A DNA stretch of 64,000 bases from Panorpa germanica (taxonomy: Eukaryota > Arthropoda > Insecta > Mecoptera > Panorpidae): NCBI GenBank assembly GCA_963678705.1, contig OY783223.1, positions 7,348,721-7,412,720 on the forward strand, given 5' to 3'. Within the stretch, counting starts at the first letter, position 1. Each line of letters opens with the position of its first letter. Both the position numbers and the translations under genes were made by a program. This document shows positions 10,801 to 21,152 of this stretch, piece by piece. The notes below the pieces were generated by a model. It was given only the letters and a program-made list of their open reading frames with translations, was not told the origin of the DNA and searched no databases.

Positions 10801-13800
10801 TATTGCACAACTGCACTATTTATTTCAACTTTACTAAAACACATATCTGAATTTCTTGAAGAGGAGCAACTATATTTATGATTTGATCTTATTACACACA
10901 GGCGGTCTGGATATGGGTGTCTTCGATAGTTGTCTAGTCACCGAAGAACTAGCCTATGGCTGCACCGGTATTTTATTGGCCATTGAAGGAACTGGTCTAG
11001 GCGTAAGTTTATGAAATGTCTTAATAAGGGTAAACCTGGAAATGGATGAATAAGATGCGGAAATAACTGATTTAGCAATTGCTAAACTAAAATTGAATGA
11101 GAGAACAACGATTTTGCTTTTCATTGTCTAAGTTGTCAAATTCTGAAGATTATCTGCATACATTTTTTAGGTTATGTTATTGCAGGTTAAAACATGGAAT
11201 TGTAAATGTAAATATCTCAAAAGTTATTCGCCGAATTGTCTGCAAATTTCGTGTGCACCTTCAATAGATCTAAAACTAAACTCACTAACCGTAATATATC
11301 TAAAACTGTTAAAAATTTCAGCTCTTTCCCTTATTTTCTACTTAGTATAATATTTTCATATCTTTTATTTTCTTATTAGTTTAATTCACTTAAAGTATAC
11401 ACTTTCTTCTACCGCTTGGCACTAAACTTAAGTTTAATTCTACCTACTAAATATTTTCTTTATTTATCACACGGACCCCAACGGGAAATCTAGTCCTAAG
11501 ATGTCTAAATTCGTCCTTTTAGATGCCGCTTCTAAATGAATTTAAAACTATCTTAGTAGTTTGTATTTATATGAGTGTGCTTCAGAGCATCCATTTCTAT
11601 AAATGGAACATAAAGCTATAAGTTTTCTGATAATATCACTTTTATTTCAGATTTGTTAGTCTGCTTTTCCAAGCACTAATAGCACAAAGCTATGGTATAG
11701 CTTGTAGCGACCGTAATTTCAATTGAATTTACTTAAAAAAACGGAAGAACATTCCTCAAAGTCCTATAAATAATTATAAAACAATACTTTATTAAAATAT
11801 TTAATAGTTCCCGAGGAAAAGTATCCCAAAAGTCACTTTCTAAATTTATAATATTTAGTACAGATTCAAACCAATTTGTTATTTCACTTTTTGATTGATT
11901 CAGTATTTTCTATACATCTTGTTCATCCATATTCCAGGTGGCATGGAAATAAGTGTATTTGATGGATGCATGGTAGCTGAAGAAATTGCTTATGGATGCA
12001 CTGGTGTGATGACAGCTATTGAAGCTAGTGGATTAGGCGTAAGTGGTCTAAATGTTTTAGCTTGCTTAGTTGGGGAAAATGTAGATACTGTTAATTCTGT
12101 TGCAAAGTATGAGGATTATAGTTTTTAAATTAAGACAATGCATGTTTATAGACAATACACATTTAGAAATATTACGCCTAATATATTAGCAATTCTGATT
12201 TGACATCGACAAAATTTTCACATTTTACCTACCCTAAAAATATTCTCTTTAGCTGATATTTATATTGATATACATATAACCTCAAAAATATATTTTCTAC
12301 ACGCTTAAAGTTAATATTTGGATGGTTGGTTTTACAAATACTTTTATGATTTTATAATTTAAAGAACCAAATATCAAGAAATGTTATATTATATTATATA
12401 TTTAGTTAAAAGTGTATCTTTAGAAATAGATAAACTATGTCGATGTAAAATCGGAATACATTCTGTGTAAAAGGATTATGTTGAATATATATTTGAAGCT
12501 AATTTAAGGAAATACATAATGTAACTTATCTATTTAGCAAATGCCAGTTGTTTTCGCTGGAAACAAGGAACAGCAGAAGAAATATCTTGGAAGACTGATT
12601 GAGGAACCATTAGTTGCGGTGAATATAAACATATACATACCTTCTGCTTTGGTAAATACTTATTTTATTGTATTTTGATCAATTTTAGGCCTATGCCGTT
12701 ACTGAACCTGGTGCAGGATCCGATGTAAACGGCGTGAAAACAAAAGCCGTTAAAAAAGGAAACCAATGGGTCATAAATGGTCAAAAAATGTGGATCACAA
12801 ATGGCGGTGTCGCCAACTGGTACTTCGTTTTAGCTAGAACCAATCCTGACCCTAAATGCCCCGCCAACAAGGCTTTCACAGGTTTCATCGTTGACAGAGA
12901 TACCCCCGGAGTAACCCCAGGACGTAAGGTAAGATAAATAATTAAGAAACTTAAAAAATGTACGCGACACTTTATTAATATTAAATTTAAAATGTTGTAG
13001 GAACTTAACATGGGACAAAGAGCATCTAACACAGCTGGAATCACATTCGAGGATGTTGTAGTACCTGAAGAAAATGTGCTTCTTGGTGAAGGTCAAGGTT
13101 TCAAAATCGCTATGGGAACATTCGACAAGACTAGGCCCCCAGTAAGTACCATGTTCTTATTTTTGTAGTAGGTTTGTGTCTTAGATCGTTTTTTTCTACT
13201 TAAAACTTTCTTATATTCCAATGGGCTTGTGTCCTTTGTCTTAATTTCTATAAAACTGTATATTGATAAAGTGGGTTACTAGAACCTCAAATGTTCGATT
13301 AGTTTTTAATAACTCCTTATATGTTAGGAGATATTAACAATTAAAAAAGTCATTTTGACTCTTTAATTATTAAAGGGATTCAACGTTGTACACATTCCAA
13401 CACAACAATAAAATTCCAACATTATGTCTGCCGTAACAGGGTTAAATAAAATAAAAACTTATTATTCTTTGACTTGACTTGATTATTTCACTACCAACAG
13501 CTATAAAACATCACCACAGCACTGACCTACTCAACAAATAACTGACGTTAAAATGCATTTCATGTCATACAAATATGGCCGACCATTTGTAGCGCTAAAA
13601 CTACAATTCAAATTTTTAATTGCTATATCTCCGTCAATATTTAGATATTTAATAAAATAGACACGCCAATACACATTTATTAACATCAATTTCAATCACC
13701 TGAGGACACAAGCCCATTAAGAATACTGGTTTACTAAAACGTTTATTAGGATGTTTTGTTTATATTATTAATGTTTTAGGTAGGAGCAGGCGCAACTGGT

Positions 13801-14316
13801 TTAGCGCAAAGATGTTTGGATGAAGCCTCAAAATACGCAATCGAACGCAAAGCTTTCGGAGTACCAATTGCAGCTCATCAAGCCGTTTCTTTCATGTTAG
13901 CTGATATGGCTATTGGTGTTGAGACAGCTCGGCTATCTTGGATGAAAGCCGCCTGGGAAGTCGATCAAGGTACTTATCCATAACCAAAAGTATTATTAGT
14001 TGCCATACTTGTAAACTGCAGGCTTTAGCAAAGACTCAAACTATAATTTATCGCATTTATTTATTGTATCTACAATATTCTAGGCCGCAAGAATACCCTT
14101 AGTGCTTCCATCTCTAAATGCTATGCTGGAGACATTGCTAACAAAATCGCTTCTGATGCCGTACAAATCTTTGGAGGAAATGGATTCAATAGTGAATATC
14201 CAGTTGAGAAATTAATGCGTGATGCTAAAATCTATCAAATTTACGAAGGAACTGCCCAAATTCAACGCATGATTATTGGCAGAGAGATTATTGAAAGAGC
14301 AAAGAAACTTGCATAA
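4872..14316 (+). CDS. ACADM: Medium-chain acyl-CoA dehydrogenase, mitochondrial, copy 1 (two alternative exons 3)
   Basis: FAD-dependent first step of mitochondrial beta-oxidation, acyl-CoA to trans-2-enoyl-CoA, with electrons passed to ETF. Coding exons: 4872-4889, 7348-7612, 10902-11002 or 11938-12038, 12538-12618, 12689-12928, 13001-13141, 13780-13969, 14084-14316. Every junction is GT-AG and in frame, giving 422 aa (human ACADM is 421). The start MSSLTQ leads into a basic, Ser-rich presequence ([16 protein letters not shown]) typical of matrix targeting. Family signatures are present: [13 protein letters not shown] at about 159-171 and [13 protein letters not shown] at about 373-385. The catalytic base is Glu400 in IYEGTAQIQ, and the CoA-contacting Arg280 is in FDKTRPP. 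The first coding exon has only 18 nt and is followed by a 2.46-kb intron. Introns carry MITE copies. A paralogue lies 2.4 kb downstream. Confidence 0.95.
4890..7347 (+). other. Intron 1 of ACADM copy 1
   Basis: Long AT-rich intron starting GTAATTT and ending TTTCAG. It holds a copy of short repeat C at 6391-6480 and a G9-T-G4 run at 7117-7130. No other coding sequence is seen. Confidence 0.8.
6391..6480 (+). repeat. Short repeat family C, copy 1
   Basis: GTTTTGTGACTTGTTTCTTG followed by AAATCTACCTTTTT and a tail with ATCACAAAACTT. Related segments occur at 23231-23325 and, inverted, at 24128-24180. The ends GTTTTGTGA and TCACAAAAC are a possible short inverted repeat. Confidence 0.55.
9833..10322 (-). 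mobile_element. MITE family A, copy A3 (both termini lost)
   Basis: Begins inside the element at ATTGAAATTGATG and stops after TTTTATAGAAATTAAGACAC, just short of the terminal inverted repeat. Lies in ACADM intron 2. Confidence 0.8.
10374..10537 (+). mobile_element. MITE family A, copy A4 (one end only)
   Basis: Carries the other end of the family (ATGGCCGACC… to AATTGAAAAATGAGTTCACA), oriented opposite to A3 and only 52 bp away. The two fragments therefore make an inverted arrangement inside ACADM intron 2. Confidence 0.75.
10902..11002 (+). other. ACADM: ACADM copy 1 exon 3a (Leu-Leu type), alternative to 3b
   Basis: 101 bp, entered in phase 1 and left in phase 0, acceptor ATTACACACAG, donor GTAAGT. 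It encodes residues 95-128 ([13 protein letters not shown]… then [16 protein letters not shown]). Residues 119, 120, 123 and 124 are Leu, Leu, Glu and Gly. By alignment these match mature mammalian MCAD positions 95, 96, 99 and 100, which line the floor of the acyl-chain pocket. The peptide is 28/34 identical to exon 3 of ACADM copy 2 and 21/34 identical to exon 3b. Confidence 0.9.
11003..11937 (+). other. Intron between alternative exons 3a and 3b
   Basis: 935 bp of AT-rich sequence. No coding sequence or listed repeat is seen. It would be expected to hold any splicing control elements (docking or selector sequences, splicing-factor sites) for the choice between 3a and 3b, but none can be identified by eye. 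Confidence 0.7.
11938..12038 (+). other. ACADM: ACADM copy 1 exon 3b (Met-Thr type), alternative to 3a
   Basis: 101 bp with the same entry and exit phases as 3a, a pyrimidine-rich acceptor ending ATATTCCAG and donor GTAAGT. It encodes [13 protein letters not shown]… then [16 protein letters not shown], with no stop or frameshift. Pocket positions 119, 120, 123 and 124 are Met, Thr, Glu and Ala, closer to the mammalian Gln-Thr..Glu-Ala arrangement than 3a. It is 21/34 identical to 3a. Differences are mainly conservative, as expected for a functional exon and not a decaying duplicate. Confidence 0.9.
13220..13718 (+). mobile_element. MITE family A, copy A5, in ACADM intron 6
   Basis: Starts AATGGGCTTGTGTCCT and ends AGGACACAAGCCCATT, so both termini are present. 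It fills most of the 638-bp intron between exons 6 and 7; the matching intron of copy 2 is only 64 bp. Internal deletions shorten it to 499 bp. Confidence 0.9.
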
Positions 14317-14586
14317 TTTTATTTTATTTTGGTGTGATAATCCAATCTATTTGTTGCATAATTTGAGAGAGAGCTGATAAAGAAAATATTTCTTTTAAAG
14401 AATTTCTTAAGAATTGACTTCTGTTTTTATCTTTAAATCCCATGTATATGGTTTTCAATTTTGCTTTATTATTGATGTCATTATAATTGCATGGTATCAC
14501 CTGTTATACGAAAATTATTTTATAAGTAATTAATAAGCTATTCACAAAATATGCATTAAAAAAGAAAACTTTTCTTATTCTTCTTC

Positions 14587-14729
14587 AATAAATTGGATTA
14601 TAAAAACTAAGAACTTATTAAATATTAAGTAATTTTTTAAGAAAATTGAAATGAGATTGTCTGCATGTAATTATAAGAAAAAATGTATTTTTGTAATTAT
14701 TCTACAAATAATAATAAAGTTTTAATAAA
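14587..14729 (+). terminator. Poly(A) signals of ACADM copy 1
   Basis: AATAAA occurs at 14587-14592, 14713-14718 and 14724-14729, that is 271-413 bp after the stop. Which one is used cannot be told from the sequence. Confidence 0.5.
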
Positions 14730-14938
14730 AAAAATAGTTTGCATTAAAGTTTAATAATTCGGTTGTGTTCTATTTTTTTATTTTGTTTGCTGTTTTATGA
14801 AAGTTATTAAATTTACGTTTAGTAATTTGATAAAATGATAGTAATAGAATGTCAGAGTGTTACCCTTCTTTGTCAAAGTTTATGGAGTTGAAATCAATGT
14901 TTATTGCGAAATTTAAGTAAAATTCGACTATTACACAC

Positions 14939-15215
14939 TTAGGGCCATTTATTTAATAGTCTATTATTAGCTGTAATTTATTACAAACCATAGTTATTAC
15001 TTTTGTTTCTTAGCTCTCGTGTTTGTTTGAGTCGAATTTAACCAAGGCTAGGAAATACCACTCTAATCGAAATCATATTTATTAAAATCCATGAATATTT
15101 GTCATGAAAGAGTTTATTCTTTTTCGTTCATATAAAATGTTATTGGTATGTACTGCAAATGGCTAAACTACTTCACCTATTATTATTCAAGCGACGAAGT
15201 AGTTGATGCGAACTA
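14939..15215 (+). repeat. Direct duplication flanking a MITE, left copy
   Basis: About 277 bp starting TTAGGGCCATTTATTTAATA and ending GATGCGAACTA. It is repeated at 15704-15977 in the same orientation with scattered substitutions, with a truncated family A element in between. The right part resembles the interior of family N (GTCATGAAAGAGTT). Confidence 0.85.
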
Positions 15216-15238
15216 TATTTATATGAATAAATATACGT

Positions 15239-15705
15239 CGGCCATATTTATATGACGTGAAATGCATTTTAACGTCAGTTATTTGGTGAGTAGGTCAGTG
15301 GTGTGGTAATGTTCTATAGCTGTTGGTAGTCAAATAATCAAGTCAAATCAAAGAATAATAAGTTTTTATTTTATTTAACCCTGCTAAGGCAGACATAATA
15401 TTGTAATTTTATTGTTCCTTGAAATAGCTCTAAATAATATTTGATATTTGAATATATAAATACATATAGCAGAGATTGATGAGCTGTAAGGTTGGCAGCG
15501 ATTGTGATGTCACATGCATTTGGAATTTGTACAACGTTAAAACTCTTTAATAATTAAAGAGACAAAATGACTTTTTTAATTGTTAATATCTCTTAACATA
15601 TAAGGAGTTTTTAAAAAATAATTGAACATTTGAGGTTCTAGTAACCCACTTTACCAATATATAGTACACTTTTATAGAAATTAAGACATAGGACACAAGC
15701 CCATT
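15239..15705 (-). mobile_element. MITE family A, copy A6 (one terminus missing)
   Basis: Begins inside the family A consensus at CGGCCATATTTATATGACG and runs to the intact terminus GGACACAAGCCCATT. The missing terminus abuts the left duplicated segment. The retained terminus abuts the right one. Confidence 0.85.
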
Positions 15706-15977
15706 AGGGCCATTTATTTAATAGTCTATTAGCTGTAATTTATTACAAACCATGGTTAATACTTTTGTTTCTTAGCTCTCTTGTTTGTTTGAGTCGAATT
15801 TAACCAAGGTTAGGAAATACCACTCTAATCTAAATCATATTTATTAAAATCCATGAATATTTGTCATGAAAGAGTTTATTCTTTTTCGTTTATATAAAAT
15901 ATTATTGGTATGTACTGCAAATGGCTAAACCACTTCACCTATTATTATCCAAACAACGAAGTAGTTGATGCGAACTA
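15704..15977 (+). repeat. Direct duplication flanking a MITE, right copy
   Basis: Second copy of 14939-15215. Beyond it the sequence continues to about 16045, where TTTCACTAAATTGTTTAACTG resembles the terminus of family N (AAATGTTTACTGGG). This right copy may thus be part of an old N-like element. Confidence 0.8.
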
Positions 15978-16407
15978 CAATTGAAATGCAGTAGTGACAG
16001 AAATTTCACAAATCGTGACATTTCACTAAATTGTTTAACTGAGTAAAATAACGACGGAAGATGGACAGGTGTGTGACCCTTTAAAGAGATAATTCAAATG
16101 GATGTAGGGGTTAAGTACTTATACTTATAAATTAGTTAGTTTCCAAATGATATCCTTAGCAAAGCTTAATGATTTAAACCAATTAAAGTGACGTATTCGT
16201 TGCGAGAAATGTAGTGATGATAAGTCTGATCTGATAATTTCTTAGAATGCTGCAAAAGTGAATAAACAAATTCTAAATATCAGCTGTGTTTATGGGTGCA
16301 TTGCATTAGGCGCAAGAAAAGAACAAATCGTTTAAAATATATTGCCAGAAAGTTATTATCAGTGAATTAGTTTTTTCAGTGGACTATACCTATCCCACAC
16401 CAAATAT

Positions 16408-16549
16408 AAGTCACATTCCCACTCACCGTTGTATTTTTGATTAAAATTTTGTAACAGATGTGCAATATGCATAATCATTGCCACATACTACTTTAAATAA
16501 AATTAAAATAAGAAATGAATTTAAAACAGTGAGTAGGAATAGGGCTTTA
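16408..16549. mobile_element. Short MITE related to family E
   Basis: AAGTCACATTCCCACTCACC at the left and ACAGTGAGTAGGAATAGGGC at the right are imperfect inverted repeats. They share the CATTCCCACTCAC core of family E. The element is 142 bp, non-coding, about 200 bp upstream of the ACADM copy 2 start. Confidence 0.6.
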
Positions 16550-16766
16550 TCAAGATAAGGTTGATTATTTTAATTTTTTGTAAAGATCAAAGGTCAACAA
16601 CATGCAAAGTAAATAAAAAAATAAAAATAAAATAAGTAAATAAAAAAAGTTATATCTTTTATAATATTTGATTACCATAAATAGTGAAACAAAACATATT
16701 TTGGTAATAGATTATTTGTGACAGGTTTTATTATTATTTTACTGAGTGTCACACAAAAGATTAACA

Positions 16767-18841
16767 ATGGGTTCTCTAATTAAGGTAAGTAAATTTAGTT
16801 TTAAAGTCGTCTTCTAAAAATAGCAACTGTATGGTAAGTGTAAAATTGTAAAAATATTTAGTTTTGTTCAACTTAAGTTAACTTCTGCATGGATATGACA
16901 TATTATGAAGTGAGTTTGTAGTATGTATATACATACGGACTACTCAGATATTATTTTGTGGTAGTCAGTCATGAATTTAGATGGTTGATAATAGAAAGAC
17001 TTCAAGGTCAATGTAATTTTGAAACCCTCAAACACAACCTAGTATATAGGCACATTACTCAACCTATTATTACAGATCATAAAAGCAGCAACAAGACCAA
17101 ATGCCAGAGCTTTGAGCACGAGTATAGTTTTAAACTCTGCAGATTTAAAAACACCGGAAAATGGGTACCGATTTGAGCTTAATAGCGATCAAAGAGATCT
17201 ACAAGAGCTAGCTAGAAAATTTACTCGTGAAGAAATAATACCTAATGCTGCATATTATGATAAAACAGGAGAGTACCCTTGGGAAATTGTCAAAAAAGCG
17301 TGGCAACTTGGTCTTATGAATGGACACATCCCTGCTCACTGCGGTTAAGTATCTATTGGTTTGTTTCTGTGATATATTCCTTTTTAAACACATTGTTTTA
17401 TATCTAGAATATTTCCATTGCAGGTGGTCTAGAAATGGGTGTTTTTGACATGGGTCTAGTCAGTGAAGAATTAGCATATGGATGCACTGGAATCCTTCTT
17501 GCTATTGAAGGCATTGGCTTAGCTGTAGGTCAAGAAAAATATCCTATTTTATGAAATTTGTAAATTTAACTATTATTTATTATGAAACAACCATTTACTT
17601 TTAGCAAGTTCCTCTAGTTATGGCTGGAAATAAAGAACAACAGAAGAAATATTTAGGAAGATTAATTGAGGAGCCTGTAGTCGCAGTAAGTAATTCAGAT
17701 TAATTATATTTATCCAAGAATCACACCATATCACTCAACAAAGATTATTTTTCATACAGAGAAAAATATTTACTTCTAATATATAATCTTCATTTTATTC
17801 TTTCGTAGACAATAGCTTATACTTTTTCTTATATTTTAGGCTCTAGCAGTGACTGAACCTGGTTCTGGTTCCGATGTGAATGGGATATCAACCACAGCCA
17901 TTAAAAAGGGCAACCAGTGGGTCCTAAATGGTCAAAAAATGTGGATTACAAATGGCGGTGTTGCAAGCTGGTACTTAGTATTAGCTAGAACAAATCCGGA
18001 TCCAAAATGTCCAGCCAGTAAAGCATTTACTGCTTTTATTGTTGATAGAGATACACCTGGTTTGAATCCAGGAAAGAAAGTAAGGAGAAATGTTTCTGGA
18101 TTCAAATAATTCTCTCTCAAAATAATTTTCTGACGCAGTCCTGGTTGATTTTAGGAGTGGAACATGGGGCAAAGAGCTTCTAACACTGCAGGAATTAGTT
18201 TTAAAGATGTGGTAGTTTCTGAAGAAAATGTTCTCCTTGGTGAAGGTCTAGGATTTAAAATAATTATGAAATTCTTCGATAAAAGTAGACCTCCGGTAAT
18301 TTTAAAAAAATATGTGAATATAAAAGTTATCAAGGTGTGAAAATATTCTTTATTTATAGGTAGTCGCTGGGGTAACTGGTTTAGCTCAAAGATGCCTTGA
18401 TGAGGCGTCTAAATATGCCTTAGAGCGCAAAACTTTTGGTGTTCCAATTGCAGAACACCAAGCAGTGTCCTTCATGCTAGCTGATATGGCAATTGGGGTT
18501 GAAACAGCCCGTCTTTCGTGGATGAAAGCAGCTTGGGAGGTTGATCAAGGTATATCATCTTACATACTTCTATATTTGTTATTCCATATCTAATTCTTTG
18601 TGATTTAGGTCGCACAAATACATATTCCGCATCTATTGCCAAATGTTATGCAGCTGATATCGCTAACAAAGCTGCAACTGATGCTGTTCAAATTTTTGGT
18701 GGAAATGGTTTCAATAGTGAATATCCGGTTGAAAAATTAATGCGTGACGCTAAAATCTATCAAATTTACGAAGGGACTGCTCAAATTCAACGCATTATCA
18801 TCGGTAGAGAAGTTATTGAAAGGGCAAAGAAGTTATTGTAA
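16767..18841 (+). CDS. ACADM: Medium-chain acyl-CoA dehydrogenase-like protein, mitochondrial, copy 2
   Basis: Tandem paralogue with the same reaction as copy 1 expected. Exons: 16767-16784, 17076-17343, 17424-17524, 17605-17685, 17840-18079, 18155-18295, 18360-18549, 18609-18841, all in frame, giving 423 aa. Exon lengths and phases equal copy 1, except that exon 2 is 3 nt longer. The presequence begins MGSLIK, then [14 protein letters not shown]. The catalytic base Glu401 (IYEGTAQIQ) and the CoA Arg281 are present. Exon 2 uses a less common donor, GTTAAGT. There is one exon 3, of the Leu-Leu type. The segment that is [13 protein letters not shown] in copy 1 reads [13 protein letters not shown] here, with changes at positions usually fixed in MCAD. 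The signature reads [13 protein letters not shown]. Introns are mostly short. The frame is intact throughout, so it is probably functional, perhaps with altered substrate use. Confidence 0.93.
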
Positions 18842-18897
18842 CTGTAAATATAAATAAGAATATCTAATTTATGTATTTGTTATAAAATTTATTATAT

Positions 18898-18903
18898 AAT
18901 AAA
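18898..18903 (+). terminator. Poly(A) signal AATAAA of ACADM copy 2
   Basis: 57 bp after the stop codon, in AT-rich sequence. It is the only close canonical signal. Confidence 0.65.
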
Positions 18904-19786
18904 CTAGTTTTGTATCAATCTATGTTATATAATTTAATTTATTGTTTTTGAATAGCGCGCCAGTTTTTACATCACGACCTTGAGCAATGTTGATTTCATT
19001 TTAACAGCGCTAGTCATTTGAGGTTATTCTATTAAAATAGAAATATTATATTTTATCAGTAGAAACTGCATTATTGATAGTAATAGATTAACAATAATTG
19101 TAAGATATTTTTTAATTATGTTTTACCAAACGTTTTAATACTTAAGAGTATATTGTTTCATTTGTACTGACTGACCTACATTGTAATGCACGTGAAAGTG
19201 TTTTGTAAATCTAGCAAAACATTATGCAATAGTTGAAACCACGCGTAAATTTATACGTGTTACTGAGGATTTACTTAATATTTTATTTTTATAAGAAATA
19301 ATAATAGTTTAACATAACTTTTAAAACAAATATTTTGGGATTTGAATATGGCGGACATAACAAGTTAGGGCACATTGCGCAAAAGCATCATTTAAATATA
19401 TTTTACAATGATTTATGTTAAAGTCTTTTTAATATATTATAATATTTAAAGATAAAAATGATTCCCAATCTTATTTTTAATAATACGTAATTGTAAGAGT
19501 GATATCATTGTTAATTTATGTCAGGCATCTAAGCCATTAACTGATCTGTTCCAATGTCAGCTCTCATGAACGCAGTCGCTATCTTGACTTTGTAGTCATG
19601 TCTGAATGCAAAGTGTAAGTGAGTGGCCTACAGACCTACATTTACAAAACGTTCATTTTTATACATAATATAATAATATTTTGGCAAAAAACCTTGGCCC
19701 AAAAAATTTATAATACTTATTTAGTGTTGTTCAGTTACAATAATTTAATGAACATAGTACGAGAAGTAAATAATAGTGGTTAAAAA
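18904..19786. other. Intergenic DNA between ACADM copy 2 and the next start exon
   Basis: AT-rich, no repeat family recognised. The promoter of the 19787 exon should lie in the right part, but no core element is certain. Confidence 0.5.
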
Positions 19787-19988
19787 ATGCATGAGGAGGC
19801 CAGTAGTATGAGCGTCCCAAACTCTGTTGCCGCATCTACAAGTGAACAGGGGGACGGTGCAGGGGCTCCCGCCGTCACTATGGCCCCAGATGATACAGCG
19901 GGCTCTGGTACGGACCCCTTCCTAAGTGACGGGGCTCCTGACCAAGGAGAACTCAATCTAAAAGTACCATATGATGATAGTTCTGCAG
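19787..19988 (+). CDS. First coding exon of an unidentified gene (rest not found)
   Basis: ATG at 19787 opens 67 codons and ends at a good donor (GCAG|GTATGT), leaving phase 1. Reading past the donor meets a stop at 20045-20047. The peptide starts MHEEASSMSVPNSVAAS and is acidic and low in complexity, rich in Ala, Gly, Asp, Ser and Pro (QGDGAGAPAVTMAPDD, PFLSDGAPDQGELNLKVPYD). It looks like the disordered N-terminus of a regulatory or nuclear protein. The exon stands out as GC-rich in AT-rich surroundings, which supports real coding. No downstream exon can be matched with confidence in the following 44 kb. Either the first intron is very long, or the next exons are small and unrecognised. I do not recognise the gene. 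Confidence 0.65.
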
Positions 19989-21152
19989 GTATGTTACAAA
20001 CAAATGTCATTGCCTCATTTTTGTCTACTGTCAATAAGCTGTCATAAGGTCTTGTATAGTTATGTAGACAGACACAGCAACATCGCCTTTGATTTTTATG
20101 TTGTAATTAAGAAACACTTGTTATTAATTATAACCTATATGTTTATGTATTCATTAATCATTTTATATATTATATCTTATTAGACTTATTAGATTTATTT
20201 GTCATTCCACCTGTTAACTAGCTTTTAAAATTTCTATTTATTTTAACGAAATTATTTCAAAGAATGATGCTCCATGTTTTAAAATAGTTTTAATTAAGTT
20301 AATCGTTTGTTTATTTACTTGAACGACATGTCAATGTATTGTTATATATGTGTTGTATCATATTATCTTACATAAGATAATTCAGGTTAACAATTTGTCA
20401 TTTTCCGTTCCTATATGTACATATGTATGACGACCATGCATATAAATAACATGCATAACATGTACCGATTTTATTTATTATGTATACATATACCATACAT
20501 ACACATGCACACACATAATAGTTAGGATGAGGGGACTCAAGCGTTGATCTGTCTTTGCTCATTGTCTAATAACAATTTGCAATAAAATGGTTACTGATTT
20601 TAATATCGTTACATTGTTAAATTAGCTACGTTCTATCTATTACACTATTATTGTTTTTTATTATTTTACTGCTGTCGTTTAACCATTTTTATACATGTTA
20701 CATTTGGGTCGTATATAAATTTTTATGATGTGATTATTATATAATAGCCATTGTTTATTTCACTTATAATGCAAAATAATTGCATATCATTATTTGTCTA
20801 TCTAAAATGCGCCAGTATTATGCACTTATTGTCTACGTGCGCTAAATATTCCACAAATATGAAATTATGTATTTACGTTATACGTTATACGTTACGTAAA
20901 TGTTACATTCGAGTTTTACTTTAACTTATATTTTTCTGACACTGTGGCCGAGAGGATTTATGTTCGATCGACCAGATTTTGCGATTCTCTCCTAATCATA
21001 AAACTTATGTAGGCAGCGGTGTAGTTCACAACGCTAGTTAATTCTGCCTACAAAATGGGAGATAGGAGAGAGGATAAATTAGGTTAAAATTTTTCGCTAA
21101 ACATAATTTCGTTAAAAAATGATATAAGCAATTTTAGTTTAATTTATCGATC
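19989..21152. other. AT-rich DNA, possible start of a long intron
   Basis: Simple AT/CA-rich stretches near 20400-20520. A TGTGGCCGAGAGG motif at about 20944 resembles a pol III A box, but without a matching B box. Nothing else is recognised. Confidence 0.4.

Larger units (their letters stand above)
7613..10901 (+). other. Intron 2 of ACADM copy 1
   Basis: 3.3-kb intron with donor GTAAGT and acceptor ACACAG. It is AT-rich and non-coding, and contains the two family A fragments at 9833-10322 and 10374-10537. I see no third version of exon 3 in it. Confidence 0.8.

Noticed and set aside
10902..12038. Exons 3a and 3b as an assembly or allelic duplication
   Set aside because: They differ at 13 of 34 residues and their flanking introns are unrelated, so they cannot be collapsed alleles or a duplicated contig end.
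12781..13096. Minus-strand open frames over ACADM exons 5 and 6 (and similar ones at 17932-18333)
   Set aside because: They are shadows of the coding exons on the opposite strand, running into introns without a plausible start.
20940..21060. Possible tRNA-derived SINE (TGTGGCCGAGAGG resembles an A box)
   Set aside because: No B box at the right distance and no second copy in the window.
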